Origin: Pseudomonas saliphila
GTDB taxonomy: Bacteria; Pseudomonadota; Gammaproteobacteria; Pseudomonadales; Pseudomonadaceae
Direction: 5' to 3'
DNA length: 64,000 nucleotides
NCBI RefSeq assembly: GCF_008638345.1
Contig: NZ_VTVA01000007.1
Coordinates: 120,232 to 184,231, forward strand
Shown in pieces: positions 8,882 through 18,200 of this stretch. The translations under genes and the position numbers were made by a program. The notes beneath the pieces were generated by a model. It had not been told where the DNA came from. It worked only from the letters and a program-made list of their open reading frames with translations, and ran no database searches. The stretch's first letter is position 1. Each line of letters opens with the position of its first letter.

Positions 8882-9304
8882 ATGTGGTTGCAACGAAATA
8901 TCACCCTCAAACCCCGTCCCCGCGGCTTTCACCTGGTGGATGAGGAGATCCTGTCCGCATTGCCCGAACTGGCGGAGGTGAACATGGGCCTGCTTCACCT
9001 GTGGTTGCTGCACACCTCCGCCTCGCTCAGCATCAACGAAAATGCCGATCCGCTGGTACGCGGCGATCTCGAAGCCTTTCTCCGTCGGCTGGTACCGGAC
9101 GACACAGCCTATTTCAAACACACCTACGAAGGGCCGGATGACATGACCGCACATGTCAAAGCCAGCCTGCTCGGCGTGCAGCTGAGCGTCCCGGTCAGCA
9201 AGGGGCGGCTCGCCACCGGTACCTGGCAGGGGATCTACCTGGGTGAGCACCGCGAACAGGCCGGCAGCCGGCGCGTGCTGGCGACGCTGCAGGGCTCAGC
9301 CTGA
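8882..9304 (+). CDS. yjbQ: YjbQ family protein (secondary thiamine-phosphate synthase type)
   Basis: Member of the UPF0047/YjbQ family, 140 residues, with a GAGGAGAA ribosome binding site before ATG 8882. Family hallmarks are [14 protein letters not shown] near residue 44, [19 protein letters not shown], and the C-terminal [12 protein letters not shown]. Some members have weak thiamine-phosphate synthase activity in vitro, but the physiological role is unsettled, so the name should be read as a family label. It sits between the amtB terminator and a palindromic element, so it is probably a single-gene unit. Confidence 0.88.
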   Translation: MWLQRNITLKPRPRGFHLVDEEILSALPELAEVNMGLLHLWLLHTSASLSINENADPLVRGDLEAFLRRLVPDDTAYFKHTYEGPDDMTAHVKASLLGVQLSVPVSKGRLATGTWQGIYLGEHREQAGSRRVLATLQGSA

Positions 9305-9347
9305 TGTTTGCGCGGGTAAACTTGCCAGTGGGAGTGCGGTCACATCC

Positions 9348-9399
9348 TAGGGTCTGTTAACGTTTCGTCGCGGCAGTGATAAAACGTCAACAGGCCTAA
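9348..9399. repeat. Small palindromic element upstream of an unknown gene
   Basis: TCTGTTAACGTTT at 9353-9365 is matched in inverted orientation by AAACGTCAACAGG at 9382-9394. The similarity continues outward into TAGG on each side, with one gap. The 16-base centre holds no gene. The arms match at about 15 of 18 positions. It may be a MITE-like or REP-like repeat, or an operator for the gene at 9421. Confidence 0.5.
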
Positions 9400-9420
9400 A
9401 CCATCGGACAGGAGAACACT

Positions 9421-9876
9421 ATGCAGGCGGAGACTTTCCAGTATCTACTGGAATGGACTACCAAGTTCCACAATCACATGGCCACGTGCCTGGAGGACGC
9501 GCTCGACGAGCAACAGGACGAATGCGCCAGATGGCTGATGAAGTATGTGGCTGAGCATGAACGCACGCTTGCCACGGAAGTAGAAGGCTTCAAGCGTCAG
9601 GCTGATCCCAAGGCGCTGAATACCTGGTTGTATGAACACCTTACCGAAACGCTGCCGCCGAATGATCGGCGCAAACTGCCGTTCGGCACCATGACCTTCG
9701 AGGAGATCGCCAGCGAGGTCGTCGACGTGCATAACCAGATCATCAATACCTACGAGGCCATGGCCAACAAGGCGGCGATTCCAGAAGCACAGGAGTTGAT
9801 GGAGGAAGTCATGAAAGCTGAGCAAGGGGTGCTGCGTCAGATGGCGGACCGCATCAGCAGCTCACGGGAAATGTGA
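9421..9876 (+). CDS. Uncharacterised helical protein, possibly ferritin-like
   Basis: I do not recognise this 151-residue protein. It starts with ATG at 9421 behind AGGAGAA. It is almost entirely helical, soluble and acidic, with no signal peptide or membrane segment. Several His/Glu pairs lie on predicted helices: FHNHMATCLEDALDE near residue 16, YVAEHERTLATE near 42, VVDVHNQIINTYEA near 101, and a last helix EEVMKAEQGVLRQMADRI. That layout recalls four-helix ferritin-like or hemerythrin-like folds, which bind two irons, but the spacing is not a textbook match. It stands alone between a palindromic element and sutA. Function is unknown. Confidence 0.75.
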   Translation: MQAETFQYLLEWTTKFHNHMATCLEDALDEQQDECARWLMKYVAEHERTLATEVEGFKRQADPKALNTWLYEHLTETLPPNDRRKLPFGTMTFEEIASEVVDVHNQIINTYEAMANKAAIPEAQELMEEVMKAEQGVLRQMADRISSSREM

Positions 9877-10050
9877 GCCGAGGGGTCGCTTCACGCCGCC
9901 CGCCCGGTGCACAAATCACGGTGAAAGCACAGAGGCTCTACGCCAGGCTTCAACACCGGGAGGCAAGCTGGTAAAAATCTGTATTTGGTGCTGGCCAAAT
10001 TCTCTGGTTGCGCTATAAATAGCCTGTTTTTTTCTGCGCGAGACCAAGGT

Positions 10051-10356
10051 ATGAGTGACGACGACATCGAAGATCAAGATCAGGACCAGGAATTGGACGG
10101 ACTGAACGACCCCAATGTGGATGACACATCCGAAGATGAGGTCGACGAGCCGGTGGTAAAGCCTCGCAAGAAGGCTGCTGCGGAGGATCCGCTGGATGGG
10201 TTGTCTGTCGAGGCCAAAGCGCGTGAGCGGGAGCGGCTTGAGCAGCAGATTGCCGAATTCATGGCGCGCGGCGGGCGCGTCCAGGAGATTGATTCCAATG
10301 TGGTTAGCGACCCGCCGAAAAAGCCGGACAGCAAATACGGGAGTAGACCGATCTAG
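10051..10356 (+). CDS. sutA: RNA polymerase-associated regulator SutA
   Basis: Small (101-residue), mostly disordered transcription factor that binds RNA polymerase. In P. aeruginosa it supports rRNA and housekeeping transcription during slow growth. The chosen ATG is 10051, as a longer frame from 9985 adds a hydrophobic stretch foreign to the family. The N-terminal 50 residues are very acidic (DDDIEDQDQDQELDG). A charged helix follows (AKARERERLEQQIAEFMARGG). The end VSDPPKKPDSKYGSRPI is the conserved tail. A TATAAA box at 10014 may be its -10 element. It converges with the HAD gene across one base. Confidence 0.88.
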   Translation: MSDDDIEDQDQDQELDGLNDPNVDDTSEDEVDEPVVKPRKKAAAEDPLDGLSVEAKARERERLEQQIAEFMARGGRVQEIDSNVVSDPPKKPDSKYGSRPI

Positions 10357-10357
10357 C

Positions 10358-11083
10358 CTATCGCTCTGTTCGAATGGATGCCACGTCCAGGTCGTAGCGC
10401 TGTAGCCACTCTGGTATCTCGCTCAGACAGCGCACTTCGCCGTGCGGCCTCGGCTGATCCGGCCAGGGCAGGCCGAGGCGATTGAACCAGAGCGTGTGCA
10501 GCCCCACGGCCTGGGCGCCCTGCATGTCGTCAACCGGATGGTCGCCGATATGCAGGGTTTCCTCCGGTTCTGCGCTTGCGCGTTCCAATGCGGCGAGGAA
10601 CGGTGCCGGATCCGGCTTGCTGCGGCCGATGTCATCGGCCGACACGATAATGCTGAAATACTTCTCCAGCCCCAGGCGGCGCACATCGGCATTGCCGTTG
10701 GAAATGGTTGCCAGCTGATAATGCGGGGCCAGTTGTCGCAGCAGATTTTCCACATGCGGGAAGAAGGTCACCGCATGGCGCGCCTCGAGAAACACATCAA
10801 AACCCCGCTGCGCCAGATCCTTCACCTGTTCCTCGGTATAGCCGGCCTTGCGCAGACCCAGCTCCAGAATGGCGATACGCAGCGCAGTGACCCGGTGGCT
10901 CAGCTCCGGGTCGGCTGCCAGCACTTCCTTGCGCAAATGACGGCGCGCCTCGGCGTCCAGCCGGTCGGCAAACAGCGGGGCGTTACCCTTCAGCCAGTCG
11001 AGCAGGGTCAGTTCGGCGGCGGCGACCACTGACTCAGTTTCCCAAAGCGTGTTATCCAGATCGAATGTCAGCAAGCGGATCAT
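10358..11083 (-). CDS. HAD superfamily hydrolase, subclass IA
   Basis: Haloacid dehalogenase-type phosphatase of 241 residues. Motif I is D8-L-D10-N-T, with D8 the nucleophile. Motif II is SNGNAD, motif III is the lysine in GRSKPDP, and motif IV is [11 protein letters not shown]. The insertion after motif I is helical, as in the IA group. The substrate cannot be inferred. It is the last gene of the lptM-lysA-dapF-DUF484-xerC operon and overlaps the xerC stop by four bases, a conserved arrangement in pseudomonads. Confidence 0.88.
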   Translation of the reverse strand: MIRLLTFDLDNTLWETESVVAAAELTLLDWLKGNAPLFADRLDAEARRHLRKEVLAADPELSHRVTALRIAILELGLRKAGYTEEQVKDLAQRGFDVFLEARHAVTFFPHVENLLRQLAPHYQLATISNGNADVRRLGLEKYFSIIVSADDIGRSKPDPAPFLAALERASAEPEETLHIGDHPVDDMQGAQAVGLHTLWFNRLGLPWPDQPRPHGEVRCLSEIPEWLQRYDLDVASIRTER

Positions 11084-12003
11084 GATTCGTCTCGGTTCTT
11101 GGGTGCGCCAGGCTTGTCTGCGGACTTTCTGGCGCGGGGATGACTCTGATCATACACCTGTGCCAGATGCTGGAAATCCAGATGCGTATAGATCTGGGTG
11201 GTGCTGATGTCGGCATGGCCAAGCAGCTCCTGCACGGCGCGCAGGTCGCCGGAGGACTCCAGAATATGACTGGCGAAGGAGTGCCGCAGCATATGCGGAT
11301 GCAGATGTTGACCAATCTGCTGCACACCACGCTGCCGCACCCTCAGCTGGATCGCTCTGGTCGTCAGGCGGCGCCCCTGCTTGCCGACGAACAGCGGTTG
11401 GTCAGGACTGTCGACCAACAGCCGCACCTTCAGCCAGCGCTGCAAGGCTTCGCGGGCGTGACGGCCGACCGGCACAATACGGGTCTTGTTGCCCTTGCCG
11501 AGCACCCTGACTTCGCCGGCGGTCAGATCCAGTTCGTGCACGTCGAGCCCGGCCAGTTCGGCGAGGCGCAGTCCGGAGGAATAGAACAGCTCGAGCATGG
11601 CGTGATCACGGATGGCCAGCCAATCGTCGTCATCGCTCTCATTGAGCAGCCGCGCGGTCAGGTCGGCGTCCAGCGCCCGGGGCAGTTTGCGCGGTGACTT
11701 GGGTGCGCGCAGGTCCAGCGCCGGGTTGTGCCGACAGCGGCGTTCGCGGATGAGATAGCGGTACAGGCTGCGCACCGAGCTGAGTGCCCGTTGCAGGCTG
11801 CGACCAGACAACCCCTGTTCGTGTCGCCGGGCCACAAAACGGCGCAGATACTCGGTATCAACCATGGACCAGTCGCTCACGCCCTGCTCGTGCAGGTAGT
11901 CGCGAAGACCCGTCAGGTCATGCCGGTAAGCCTCCAAGGTGCGCGGGGACAGCTGGCGCTCGCTGCGCAGATGCTCGAGAAACTGCTCCAGGTCGGTTTG
12001 CAA
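11080..12003 (-). CDS. xerC: Tyrosine recombinase XerC
   Basis: Site-specific recombinase that acts with XerD at dif to resolve chromosome dimers. It has 307 residues, a little longer at the C-terminus than usual. The SAM-like core-binding domain spans about 1-90. Catalytic residues are R146, K170, H237, R240, H263 and the nucleophile Y272. Its position behind dapF and the DUF484 gene is the same as in E. coli and Pseudomonas (where it is also called sss), which separates it from phage or integron integrases. Confidence 0.93.
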   Translation of the reverse strand: MQTDLEQFLEHLRSERQLSPRTLEAYRHDLTGLRDYLHEQGVSDWSMVDTEYLRRFVARRHEQGLSGRSLQRALSSVRSLYRYLIRERRCRHNPALDLRAPKSPRKLPRALDADLTARLLNESDDDDWLAIRDHAMLELFYSSGLRLAELAGLDVHELDLTAGEVRVLGKGNKTRIVPVGRHAREALQRWLKVRLLVDSPDQPLFVGKQGRRLTTRAIQLRVRQRGVQQIGQHLHPHMLRHSFASHILESSGDLRAVQELLGHADISTTQIYTHLDFQHLAQVYDQSHPRARKSADKPGAPKNRDES

Positions 12004-12009
12004 CAGACG

Positions 12010-12714
12010 TTAACCCTTGGGTTCATCGATCATCGGGCGCTGGCGCAGCAATACGCGCGCCAGGGCGTCGGCCACATACCCCAGAAACAGCGTACCCGTT
12101 GCGCTCTTGTATTGCTGCGCGTCGCGGCTGCCGAGCGCTAGCACGCCATGCAGCCCGTGATGCTGGATCGGCGCGAGGGCCGTGGAGGCGACCTCCTGGC
12201 CGGATTCACCAAACAGGAATCCCAACTCATCGGGGCGCAGCACGCCGCTCAGGGTCTTGTTGCTGTCCAGCAGGTGACCGATGGCTTCCCGCGCTTCGCT
12301 GTGCGTAACGCAGCGAGCATTGGTAAAGCGGTTGGCTTCGCTGAACAGGATCAGGCTGACGAAGGGCACCTGAAAATCGTTGCGCAGACTGTCTTCAATA
12401 CTGGCAATCACCTGATCCAGGCTCTGGGCTTCGAGCAACCCCAGCACCAGACGGCGGCTTTTCTCGAACAGCCGGTCGTTCTCCCGGGCCACTTCCATCA
12501 GATGATTGAGGCGATGCCGCACTTCGATATTGCGCTCACGCAACAGCTTGACCTGACGCTCTACCAGCGAGACTGACTGGCCACGCTGGTGCGGGATGAT
12601 GAGGTCGGGCAGTAGCTCGTCATACTCGGCAAAAAAAGCCGGATGCTGGCGCAGATACTCGACTACCTGTGCGGCATCCACCGGGGTCTCTTGTGGTTCG
12701 GTCTTATCGGTCAT
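12010..12714 (-). CDS. DUF484 family protein
   Basis: Protein of 234 residues from the DUF484 (YigA-like) family, always found between dapF and xerC. The N-terminal part has [22 protein letters not shown], typical of the family. A coiled coil follows ([23 protein letters not shown]), then a GAF-like fold to the end. No catalytic site is known. Its start overlaps the dapF stop by four bases and it ends six bases before xerC, which suggests translational coupling. The role is unknown. Confidence 0.87.
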   Translation of the reverse strand: MTDKTEPQETPVDAAQVVEYLRQHPAFFAEYDELLPDLIIPHQRGQSVSLVERQVKLLRERNIEVRHRLNHLMEVARENDRLFEKSRRLVLGLLEAQSLDQVIASIEDSLRNDFQVPFVSLILFSEANRFTNARCVTHSEAREAIGHLLDSNKTLSGVLRPDELGFLFGESGQEVASTALAPIQHHGLHGVLALGSRDAQQYKSATGTLFLGYVADALARVLLRQRPMIDEPKG

Positions 12715-13541
12715 ACGCGTACCTGTCCCTCATAAACCCGGCTCGCTGGTCCGGTCATCATGACGGGGCGGCCGTCCCCGTCCCAGCTGATGTGCAGTGT
12801 GCCGCCGGGCAGAACAATATCCACCGGCGAGTCGAGCAGCCCCATGCGGATCCCCGCCACGGCGGCAGCGCAAGCGCCGGTACCGCAGGCGCGGGTTTCG
12901 CCGGCGCCGCGCTCATAGACCCGCAGACGCGCATTGTGCCGATCAAGGATCTGCATGAAGCCGGCATTGACCCGACGTGGGAACCGCGGGTGGCGCTCAA
13001 TCGCAGGGCCAAGCCGTTCGACGGCGAATGTGTCCACATCGTTAACCAGCGTGACACAGTGCGGGTTGCCCATGGATACCGCGGCCACCTCCAGCTGTTC
13101 GCCCTCAACTTCCAACGGATAGAGCACCGCCTCGGCGTCGGCTTCGAAGGGAATGGCCGCCGGGGTAAAGCGCGGCGCACCCATATTCACAGTCACCCGG
13201 CCGTCGTCACCGACATTGAGCACGATAGGCCCGCCGCTGGTCTCCACATGGATCTCGGATTTGGCTGTGAGACGCTTGTCCTGCACGAAGCGTGCGAAGC
13301 AACGCGCCCCGTTGCCACATTGCTCGACCTCGCTGCCATCGGCATTGAAGATCCGGTAGCGGAAGTCCGCCTCCGGGCTGCGTGGCGGCTCGACCACCAG
13401 CAGCTGATCGAAGCCCACGCCGGTATTACGGTCGCTCCACAGGCGAATCAGGCGGGGTGAGAGTTGAACGTGCTGGGTAATCAGGTCGATGACCATGAAG
13501 TCGTTACCCAACCCGTGCATCTTGGTGAATCGCAGCAGCAT
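12711..13541 (-). CDS. dapF: Diaminopimelate epimerase
   Basis: Converts LL- to meso-diaminopimelate for lysine and peptidoglycan synthesis; cytoplasmic. The ATG at 13541 gives [20 protein letters not shown], the family start, and 276 residues. The longer frame to 13646 overlaps lysA and is not conserved. The catalytic cysteines are C75 (EQCGNGAR) and C219 (RACGTGAC). It lies one base after the lysA stop and is followed by DUF484 with a four-base overlap. The next enzyme of the pathway, LysA, is encoded upstream. Confidence 0.95.
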   Translation of the reverse strand: MLLRFTKMHGLGNDFMVIDLITQHVQLSPRLIRLWSDRNTGVGFDQLLVVEPPRSPEADFRYRIFNADGSEVEQCGNGARCFARFVQDKRLTAKSEIHVETSGGPIVLNVGDDGRVTVNMGAPRFTPAAIPFEADAEAVLYPLEVEGEQLEVAAVSMGNPHCVTLVNDVDTFAVERLGPAIERHPRFPRRVNAGFMQILDRHNARLRVYERGAGETRACGTGACAAAVAGIRMGLLDSPVDIVLPGGTLHISWDGDGRPVMMTGPASRVYEGQVRV

Positions 13542-13542
13542 G

Positions 13543-14796
13543 TCAGGCCTCAGGCAGCAGTGACTCGCCAGCGAACAGCTCGCTGACTGTCTCGCGCCGG
13601 CGAATGAGATGTGTGCTGGTGCCGTCGACCATGACTTCGGCCGCACGCGGGCGCGTGTTGTAGTTCGAGCTCATGACGAAGCCGTAGGCCCCGGCGGAGC
13701 GCACTACCAGCAGATCGCCGGCGGCGAGGGCCAGCTCTCTGTCCTTGCCGAGGAAATCCCCGGTTTCACAGACTGGTCCGACAATATCCCAGGTGGATGC
13801 TGGCACATCGCTGCGCGGCTGGACGGCGTCGATGCCCATCCAGGCGCTGTACAGGGCAGGGCGGATCAGGTCGTTCATCGCCGCGTCGATAATCGCGAAG
13901 TTCTTGTGTTGGGTTGGCTTGAGCATGTTCACCGCAGTGAGCAGCACGCCGGCGTTGGCAACGATCGAACGCCCCGGCTCGAACATCAGTTCCAGGTCGC
14001 GACCGGCCAGCTGCTCGAGCACCTTGGCGAGGTAGCTACCCGGTGCGGGCGGCTGCTCATCGCGATAGGTGACGCCGAGCCCGCCACCGAGGTCCAGATG
14101 GCGGATCTGGATGCCGTCTGCGGCCAGCGCGTCGATCAGCCCGAGCAGGCGCTGCAGTGCATCAAGGAATGGCGTGTCATCGGTCAGCTGGGAGCCGATG
14201 TGGCAATCCACGCCGCGCACATCGATATTCGGCAGCTCGGCGGCGCGCCGGTAGACGGCCGGGGCGTTAGCAATATCGATACCGAACTTGTTCTCTTTCA
14301 AACCCGTGGAAATATAGGGGTGGGTGCCGGCATCCACATCCGGGTTCACGCGCAGCGATACCGGCGCTTGCACGCCCAGTTCTGCGGCGACCTGTTGCAG
14401 GCGTTCAAGCTCGGGTTCGGATTCCACATTGAAACAATGGATGCCTAGCTCCAGCGCGCGGCGCATTTCGTCGGCCGTCTTGCCCAGACCGGAAAACACC
14501 ACCCGGGACGGATCGCCGCCTGCGGCCAGCACCCGCTCCAGCTCACCGCCGGAAACGATGTCAAAACCGGCGCCGAGGCGTGCCAGGACATTCAGCACTG
14601 CCAGATTGGAGTTGGCCTTTACTGCAAAGCAGACCAGGTGGGGCACGCCCGCAAGGGCGTCGTCCCAGGCGCGGTAGGCCTGTTCGATTGCCTGGCGCGA
14701 GTAGACGAAACAGGGGGTGCCATACTGTGCGGCAACCGCGGACAGGGCGACGGACTCGGCGTGTAGCGCGCCGTTCTGGTATTCAAAGGCTGTCAT
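13543..14796 (-). CDS. lysA: Diaminopimelate decarboxylase
   Basis: PLP enzyme that makes L-lysine from meso-diaminopimelate. ATG 14796 gives 417 residues starting MTAFEYQNG; an in-frame GTG at 14808, overlapping the lptM stop, is a possible alternative. The frame continues upstream to 15285 through lptM and beyond, but that part is antisense to cyaY and not conserved. K60 in FAVKANSN binds PLP. HIGSQL, the glycine-rich GGGLGV and CETGDFLG near the end are fold type III landmarks. Order lptM-lysA-dapF matches pseudomonads. Confidence 0.95.
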   Translation of the reverse strand: MTAFEYQNGALHAESVALSAVAAQYGTPCFVYSRQAIEQAYRAWDDALAGVPHLVCFAVKANSNLAVLNVLARLGAGFDIVSGGELERVLAAGGDPSRVVFSGLGKTADEMRRALELGIHCFNVESEPELERLQQVAAELGVQAPVSLRVNPDVDAGTHPYISTGLKENKFGIDIANAPAVYRRAAELPNIDVRGVDCHIGSQLTDDTPFLDALQRLLGLIDALAADGIQIRHLDLGGGLGVTYRDEQPPAPGSYLAKVLEQLAGRDLELMFEPGRSIVANAGVLLTAVNMLKPTQHKNFAIIDAAMNDLIRPALYSAWMGIDAVQPRSDVPASTWDIVGPVCETGDFLGKDRELALAAGDLLVVRSAGAYGFVMSSNYNTRPRAAEVMVDGTSTHLIRRRETVSELFAGESLLPEA

Positions 14797-14804
14797 TGGG
14801 CGAT

Positions 14805-14954
14805 TCACTGCTCTTCGGTGGGTTGCTGGTTCAGCTCGTCGCGGGCCGGCTCGACTGTCTCGCTGGGCGTTTGCTGGGGCAGAAACAATGGGCCTTTCTG
14901 GCCGCAGCCGGCCAGGACCAATATTCCGAAGATCAGGGCGATGGATCGCTTCAT
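14805..14954 (-). CDS. lptM: Small lipoprotein LptM (LppL/YifL type)
   Basis: Only 49 residues. ATG 14954 opens MKRSIALIFGILVLAGCGQK, a lipoprotein signal peptide with C17 as the lipidated residue (lipobox VLAGC). The mature part has the family motif GQKGPLFLP, then a short proline/glutamine-rich tail ending PTEEQ. In E. coli LptM binds the LptD/LptE lipopolysaccharide translocon and helps its disulfide maturation. Its stop abuts lysA, so it is the first gene of that operon, divergent from cyaY, as in other Pseudomonas. Confidence 0.88.
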   Translation of the reverse strand: MKRSIALIFGILVLAGCGQKGPLFLPQQTPSETVEPARDELNQQPTEEQ

Positions 14955-15072
14955 GGAAAAAACCTTGTTGATAAACAGAGAATATCCGGCAGTATACCCA
15001 GCCGTCAGGTTCGACGCACCCGGCCGGGTCTGGTTGGGGTCTGCTGACGTTGCGTTGTATTAGAGGACAAAC

Positions 15073-15405
15073 ATGAACGAACTCACTGAAGCCGACTTCA
15101 ATTCGCAGGTCGATCACGTCCAGGACAAGATCGAGCACGCCGTCGATGCCTGCGGCCTGGATCTGGAGATGGAGCAGGTCGAAGGATCGCTCATCCTGCA
15201 TATGGGCGATGGTACGCGCGTGGTAATAGGCCGTCAGCCAGCCTCGCGGGAACTGTGGCTCGCTGCTCCAGGTGCGACTTTGCATTTCGGTTTTGATGCA
15301 GAGCAGGGCTGGGTCTACGACAATGATGACGAGACACTGGGCGAGGTGCTCGGCCGGGTTCTGGGTGATCTGCTAGGCGATGAGGTTGAGCTGGATATTG
15401 ATTGA
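15073..15405 (+). CDS. cyaY: Frataxin-like iron-sulfur assembly protein CyaY
   Basis: Bacterial frataxin of 110 residues that binds iron and modulates IscS during iron-sulfur cluster assembly. The first helix is acidic (MNELTEADFNSQVDHVQDKIE), followed by beta strands with GRQPASRELWLAAP and the conserved GFDAEQG-WVYDNDDET segment. It is transcribed away from lptM-lysA, sharing their intergenic region, the usual pseudomonad layout. The next gene downstream converges. Confidence 0.93.
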   Translation: MNELTEADFNSQVDHVQDKIEHAVDACGLDLEMEQVEGSLILHMGDGTRVVIGRQPASRELWLAAPGATLHFGFDAEQGWVYDNDDETLGEVLGRVLGDLLGDEVELDID

Positions 15406-15502
15406 TGACGCACGTAGATGCGTGTCGATTGTCATCCCCGCAGCGTCACCTGAGGTGTTTCCTGCCCCTCAATGACCTGCGGGAAGACCAAACCGGTATC
15501 GT

Positions 15503-15739
15503 TCAGCGAAGAATGGTCAGCAGTGCCTGACAGTGCTCGGCAGCCTCGATACCCAGGCTAGTCAGATATCCCCCATCAATTTGTGTTACCAATCCTTTCT
15601 CGTGCAGCCGTTTGGCGGCGGCTACGGTCTGCTCTGGCGCGTCGTGGGCGTGAATCTTGAGCCCCTCCAGGGTGTTGGCCAGGTTGAATTGGCCGAGCAG
15701 GTTGATGTCTTCAATTTCTTCCGGTGTCAGCATGGGCAT
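15503..15739 (-). CDS. TIGR02647 family small protein
   Basis: Protein of 78 residues (76 if the second ATG at 15733 is used; AAAGG lies upstream of both). It resembles the TIGR02647 family of small pseudomonad and Vibrio proteins: LTPEEIEDINLLGQFNL, then EGLKIHAHDAPEQTVAAAKRLHEKGLVTQIDGGYLTSLG. The fold looks like a winged helix (KGLVTQ-DGGYLT wing), so DNA binding is possible but unproven. It converges with cyaY and is divergent from the glutathione S-transferase gene. Confidence 0.75.
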   Translation of the reverse strand: MPMLTPEEIEDINLLGQFNLANTLEGLKIHAHDAPEQTVAAAKRLHEKGLVTQIDGGYLTSLGIEAAEHCQALLTILR

Positions 15740-15972
15740 TACCTTTCTGGTGGGTTGGAGCCGCTTGGATATCGCCAGTCTAGCCCTAAACCGGTGCGAG
15801 TTGGTGGCTCTTTCGGCGATGCGAGGCTAGCGTTTGTTCTGCGCGGGTTTTCGCCTGTTCTACCGGGTGCCATGGTGTAGCAATCATTCACTGAATTTAT
15901 GTCGATGTACCTCGGACGTTCGCATCGTTACAACTGTATCAGCCGCATTCCAAACCCATAAGGAGACGCAAA

Positions 15973-16632
15973 ATGCTCACGCTTCACGGTTTCAATGTCA
16001 GCAACTATTTCAACATGGTCAAACTAGCCCTGATGGAAAAGGGCATAGAGTTCAAGATTAACAACGTGCACCCCAGCCAGGACGAATCCTTTCTGGCGAT
16101 CAGCCCGCGGGGCAAGGTGCCCTGCCTGCAGACTGAGCAAGGCTTCATCAACGAGACCAATGTCATCCTCGAATACCTAGAGGAAACCCAAGATGGCAAA
16201 CCGCTGCTGCCGCAGGATCCGTTCCGCCGCGCCGAGGTGCGTGCACTGACCAAGGAAATCGAGCTGTATATCGAGCTGCCGGCGCGCTCCTGCTACCCGG
16301 AAGTGTTCTTCGGCGGCAAGGTAGATCAGCTGGTCAAGGACAAGGCCAGGGCGGACCTGCTCGCCGGCGTGGCAGCGCTGAAGCGCCACGGCAAGTTCTC
16401 GCCCTATGTCGCGGGTGAGGAGATGACCATCGCCGACATCATGTTCCTGTTCAGCATCGATCTGGCCTCCGCTGTAGCGAAAAAGCTGTTCGGTCTGGAC
16501 CTGCTTGCAGACCTTCCTGAGGCAAAAGCGCTGCTGACCCAGCTGAGTCAGAATCCGCATGTCCAGCAGATCGAGGCGGACAAGAAAGAAGAAATGGCAG
16601 GGTTCCTGGCCGCGGCGCGCGCTCGGAAGTAA
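15973..16632 (+). CDS. Glutathione S-transferase family protein
   Basis: GST of 219 residues with AAGGAGA before ATG 15973. The N-terminal thioredoxin-like domain has FNVSNYFNMVKLAL, the cis-proline region GKVPCLQ and the glutathione-binding ETNVILEYLEE (about residues 58-68). The C-terminal helical domain has the N-capping motif MTIADIMFLFSID. The helix-1 serine in NVSNYFN may be the catalytic residue. The class and substrate are unclear. It is transcribed alone and ends at a repeat cluster. Confidence 0.87.
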   Translation: MLTLHGFNVSNYFNMVKLALMEKGIEFKINNVHPSQDESFLAISPRGKVPCLQTEQGFINETNVILEYLEETQDGKPLLPQDPFRRAEVRALTKEIELYIELPARSCYPEVFFGGKVDQLVKDKARADLLAGVAALKRHGKFSPYVAGEEMTIADIMFLFSIDLASAVAKKLFGLDLLADLPEAKALLTQLSQNPHVQQIEADKKEEMAGFLAAARARK

Positions 16633-16687
16633 GCGAATCAATCGCTGACATGCACGCTGCCGCAGACGAGACCCAGGCCAATGGAAG

Positions 16688-16953
16688 GTCGAGTTCCATC
16701 TCGACCATAGGTGTCCGCGGCTCGGAGATCGGCCAGGATGAAACCTGGCCCTCCATAGCGGGTGCTCTTGTAGAGCGTGGAATGCGAACTCACGTCAGTC
16801 GCGTAGGGTTTCCCGGGAGCGTCGAGTTCCATCTCGACCAAAGGTGTGTGCGGCTCGGAGATCGGCCAGGATGGAACCTGGCCCTCCATAGCGGGTGCTC
16901 TTGTATAGCGTGGAGTTCGAACTCACGTCAGCCGCGTAGGCTTTCCCGGGAGG
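16688..16953. repeat. Two tandem 133-bp repeats, each with two hairpins, plus a decayed third
   Basis: Unit 1 is 16688-16820 and unit 2 is 16821-16953. They differ at about ten positions (92% identity). Each has a perfect hairpin GTCGAG-TTCCAT-CTCGAC at its start and a second, GGCCAGG-ATGRAA-CCTGGCC, 43 bases on. Both loops read ATGGAA on one strand or the other (one base changed in unit 1). After unit 2 a diverged third start, TTCGAGCACCAGCTCGTACC, is visible to about 16975. The 133-bp period is not a multiple of three, so the frames crossing it are not genes. It fills the gap between convergent genes. Confidence 0.85.
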
Positions 16954-17015
16954 TTCGAGCACCAGCTCGTACCACGCTTGCCGGCGACGCAGGGTAGCGG
17001 CTCATCCCCATCGAG

Positions 17016-18200
17016 CTACGCCTCAAGAAACATCTCAAGCAAATCGTTAAGAAACAGCCGTCCGCGCTCGGTTGGGCGCAGGCGGTGGTCCCACACCTCA
17101 AGCAGGCCCTTGTCCTTGGCGAGCTGCAATTGCCCAGCAATGGCATCCAGCGGCTGGCCCGTTCGCGCCAGGTAGTACTCGGTCGGTACACCTTCGACCA
17201 GTCGCAGGGCATTCATCAGAAAATCGAAGGGCCGTTCCGCTGCACCCAATTCCTTGCGTCCGGAGCAGAAGGGGCGGGCCGGCTCCAGGTAGTCCTTCGG
17301 CGTGCGGGTTTTCCAGTAGCGTTCGATGCGCCCGTCCGGGTGGCTGAGCTTGCCGTGGGCGCCAGCGCCGATACCGATAAAGTCGCCATACTGCCAATAG
17401 TTGAGATTGTGCCTGGCCTGCTGACCCCGGGCGTAGGCGGAGACCTCGTACTGGATGAATCCGGCTTCGGCCAGGCGCGCCTGGCCTGCTTCCTGGATAT
17501 CCCAGAGCACATCTTCGACCGGCAAGGTCGGCGGCCGCGAGTAGAACACCGTGTTGGGTTCCAGCGTCAGTTGATACCAGGACAGGTGTTCAGGTTCCAG
17601 CGCGATCGCCTGCTCGATATCGGCCCGCGCGTCTGCCAGCGTTTGCCCCGGCAGGCCGTGCATCAGGTCCAGATTGAGATTGTCGAAGCCGGCGCGGCGA
17701 GCCATGGCCACCGCGCTCAGCGCTTCGCGGTCGTCGTGAATGCGCCCCAGTGCCTTGAGGTGCGCCGGGTTGAAGCTCTGGATGCCGATCGACAGGCGGT
17801 TGATGCCCGTGCTGCGATAGTCGGCGAACTTGTTCTGTTCGAAGGTGCCAGGGTTGGCTTCCAGGGTGATTTCGATATCCGCAGCGAAATTCAGCCGAGT
17901 GGCCATCGCCTCCAGCAGCCGACCGAGGCTAGCAGCCGAGAACAGGCTTGGCGTGCCGCCGCCAAAGAAGATCGAGGTGAGTTCGCGGCCGTAGGTGGCA
18001 GGCAAATCCTGTTCGAGATCGGCAATCAGTGCATCGATATAGTCGTCTTCAGGCAGCGCGCTGTCGCTGGTATGTGAATTGAAATCACAGTACGGGCATT
18101 TGCGCACGCACCAGGGAATGTGGACGTAAGCGGCCAGCGGCGGCAGTTGCAGGGAGTGGCCCACGCCAGCTGACGCCGGCGCGGAGGGGGCAATGCTCAC
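17016..18200 (-). CDS. hemW: Radical SAM haem chaperone HemW
   Basis: HemN-like protein of 394 residues, now regarded as a haem chaperone and not a coproporphyrinogen oxidase. The iron-sulfur motif is C31-x3-C35-x2-C38 ([11 protein letters not shown]). SAM-binding GGGTPS is near residue 88, and the C-terminal HemN domain (about 300-390) is present. The CRKC-type extra cysteine that marks true HemN is absent. It overlaps rdgB by four bases, a conserved pair in pseudomonads, and is the last gene of the minus-strand cluster. Confidence 0.92.
   Translation of the reverse strand: MSIAPSAPASAGVGHSLQLPPLAAYVHIPWCVRKCPYCDFNSHTSDSALPEDDYIDALIADLEQDLPATYGRELTSIFFGGGTPSLFSAASLGRLLEAMATRLNFAADIEITLEANPGTFEQNKFADYRSTGINRLSIGIQSFNPAHLKALGRIHDDREALSAVAMARRAGFDNLNLDLMHGLPGQTLADARADIEQAIALEPEHLSWYQLTLEPNTVFYSRPPTLPVEDVLWDIQEAGQARLAEAGFIQYEVSAYARGQQARHNLNYWQYGDFIGIGAGAHGKLSHPDGRIERYWKTRTPKDYLEPARPFCSGRKELGAAERPFDFLMNALRLVEGVPTEYYLARTGQPLDAIAGQLQLAKDKGLLEVWDHRLRPTERGRLFLNDLLEMFLEA

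Noticed and set aside
14797-15285. N-terminal extension of lysA
   Set aside because: The upstream codons run through lptM and opposite cyaY and do not resemble any decarboxylase. The family start is at 14796.
16451-16889. Two minus-strand frames with similar starts (MEGQV-SWPISEP)
   Set aside because: Their similarity comes from the 133-bp tandem repeat. The period is not a multiple of three and the frames run into the GST gene, so they are not duplicated genes.
16688-16953. Possible CRISPR array
   Set aside because: Two long, nearly identical units with no short repeat/unique spacer alternation and no cas genes nearby.
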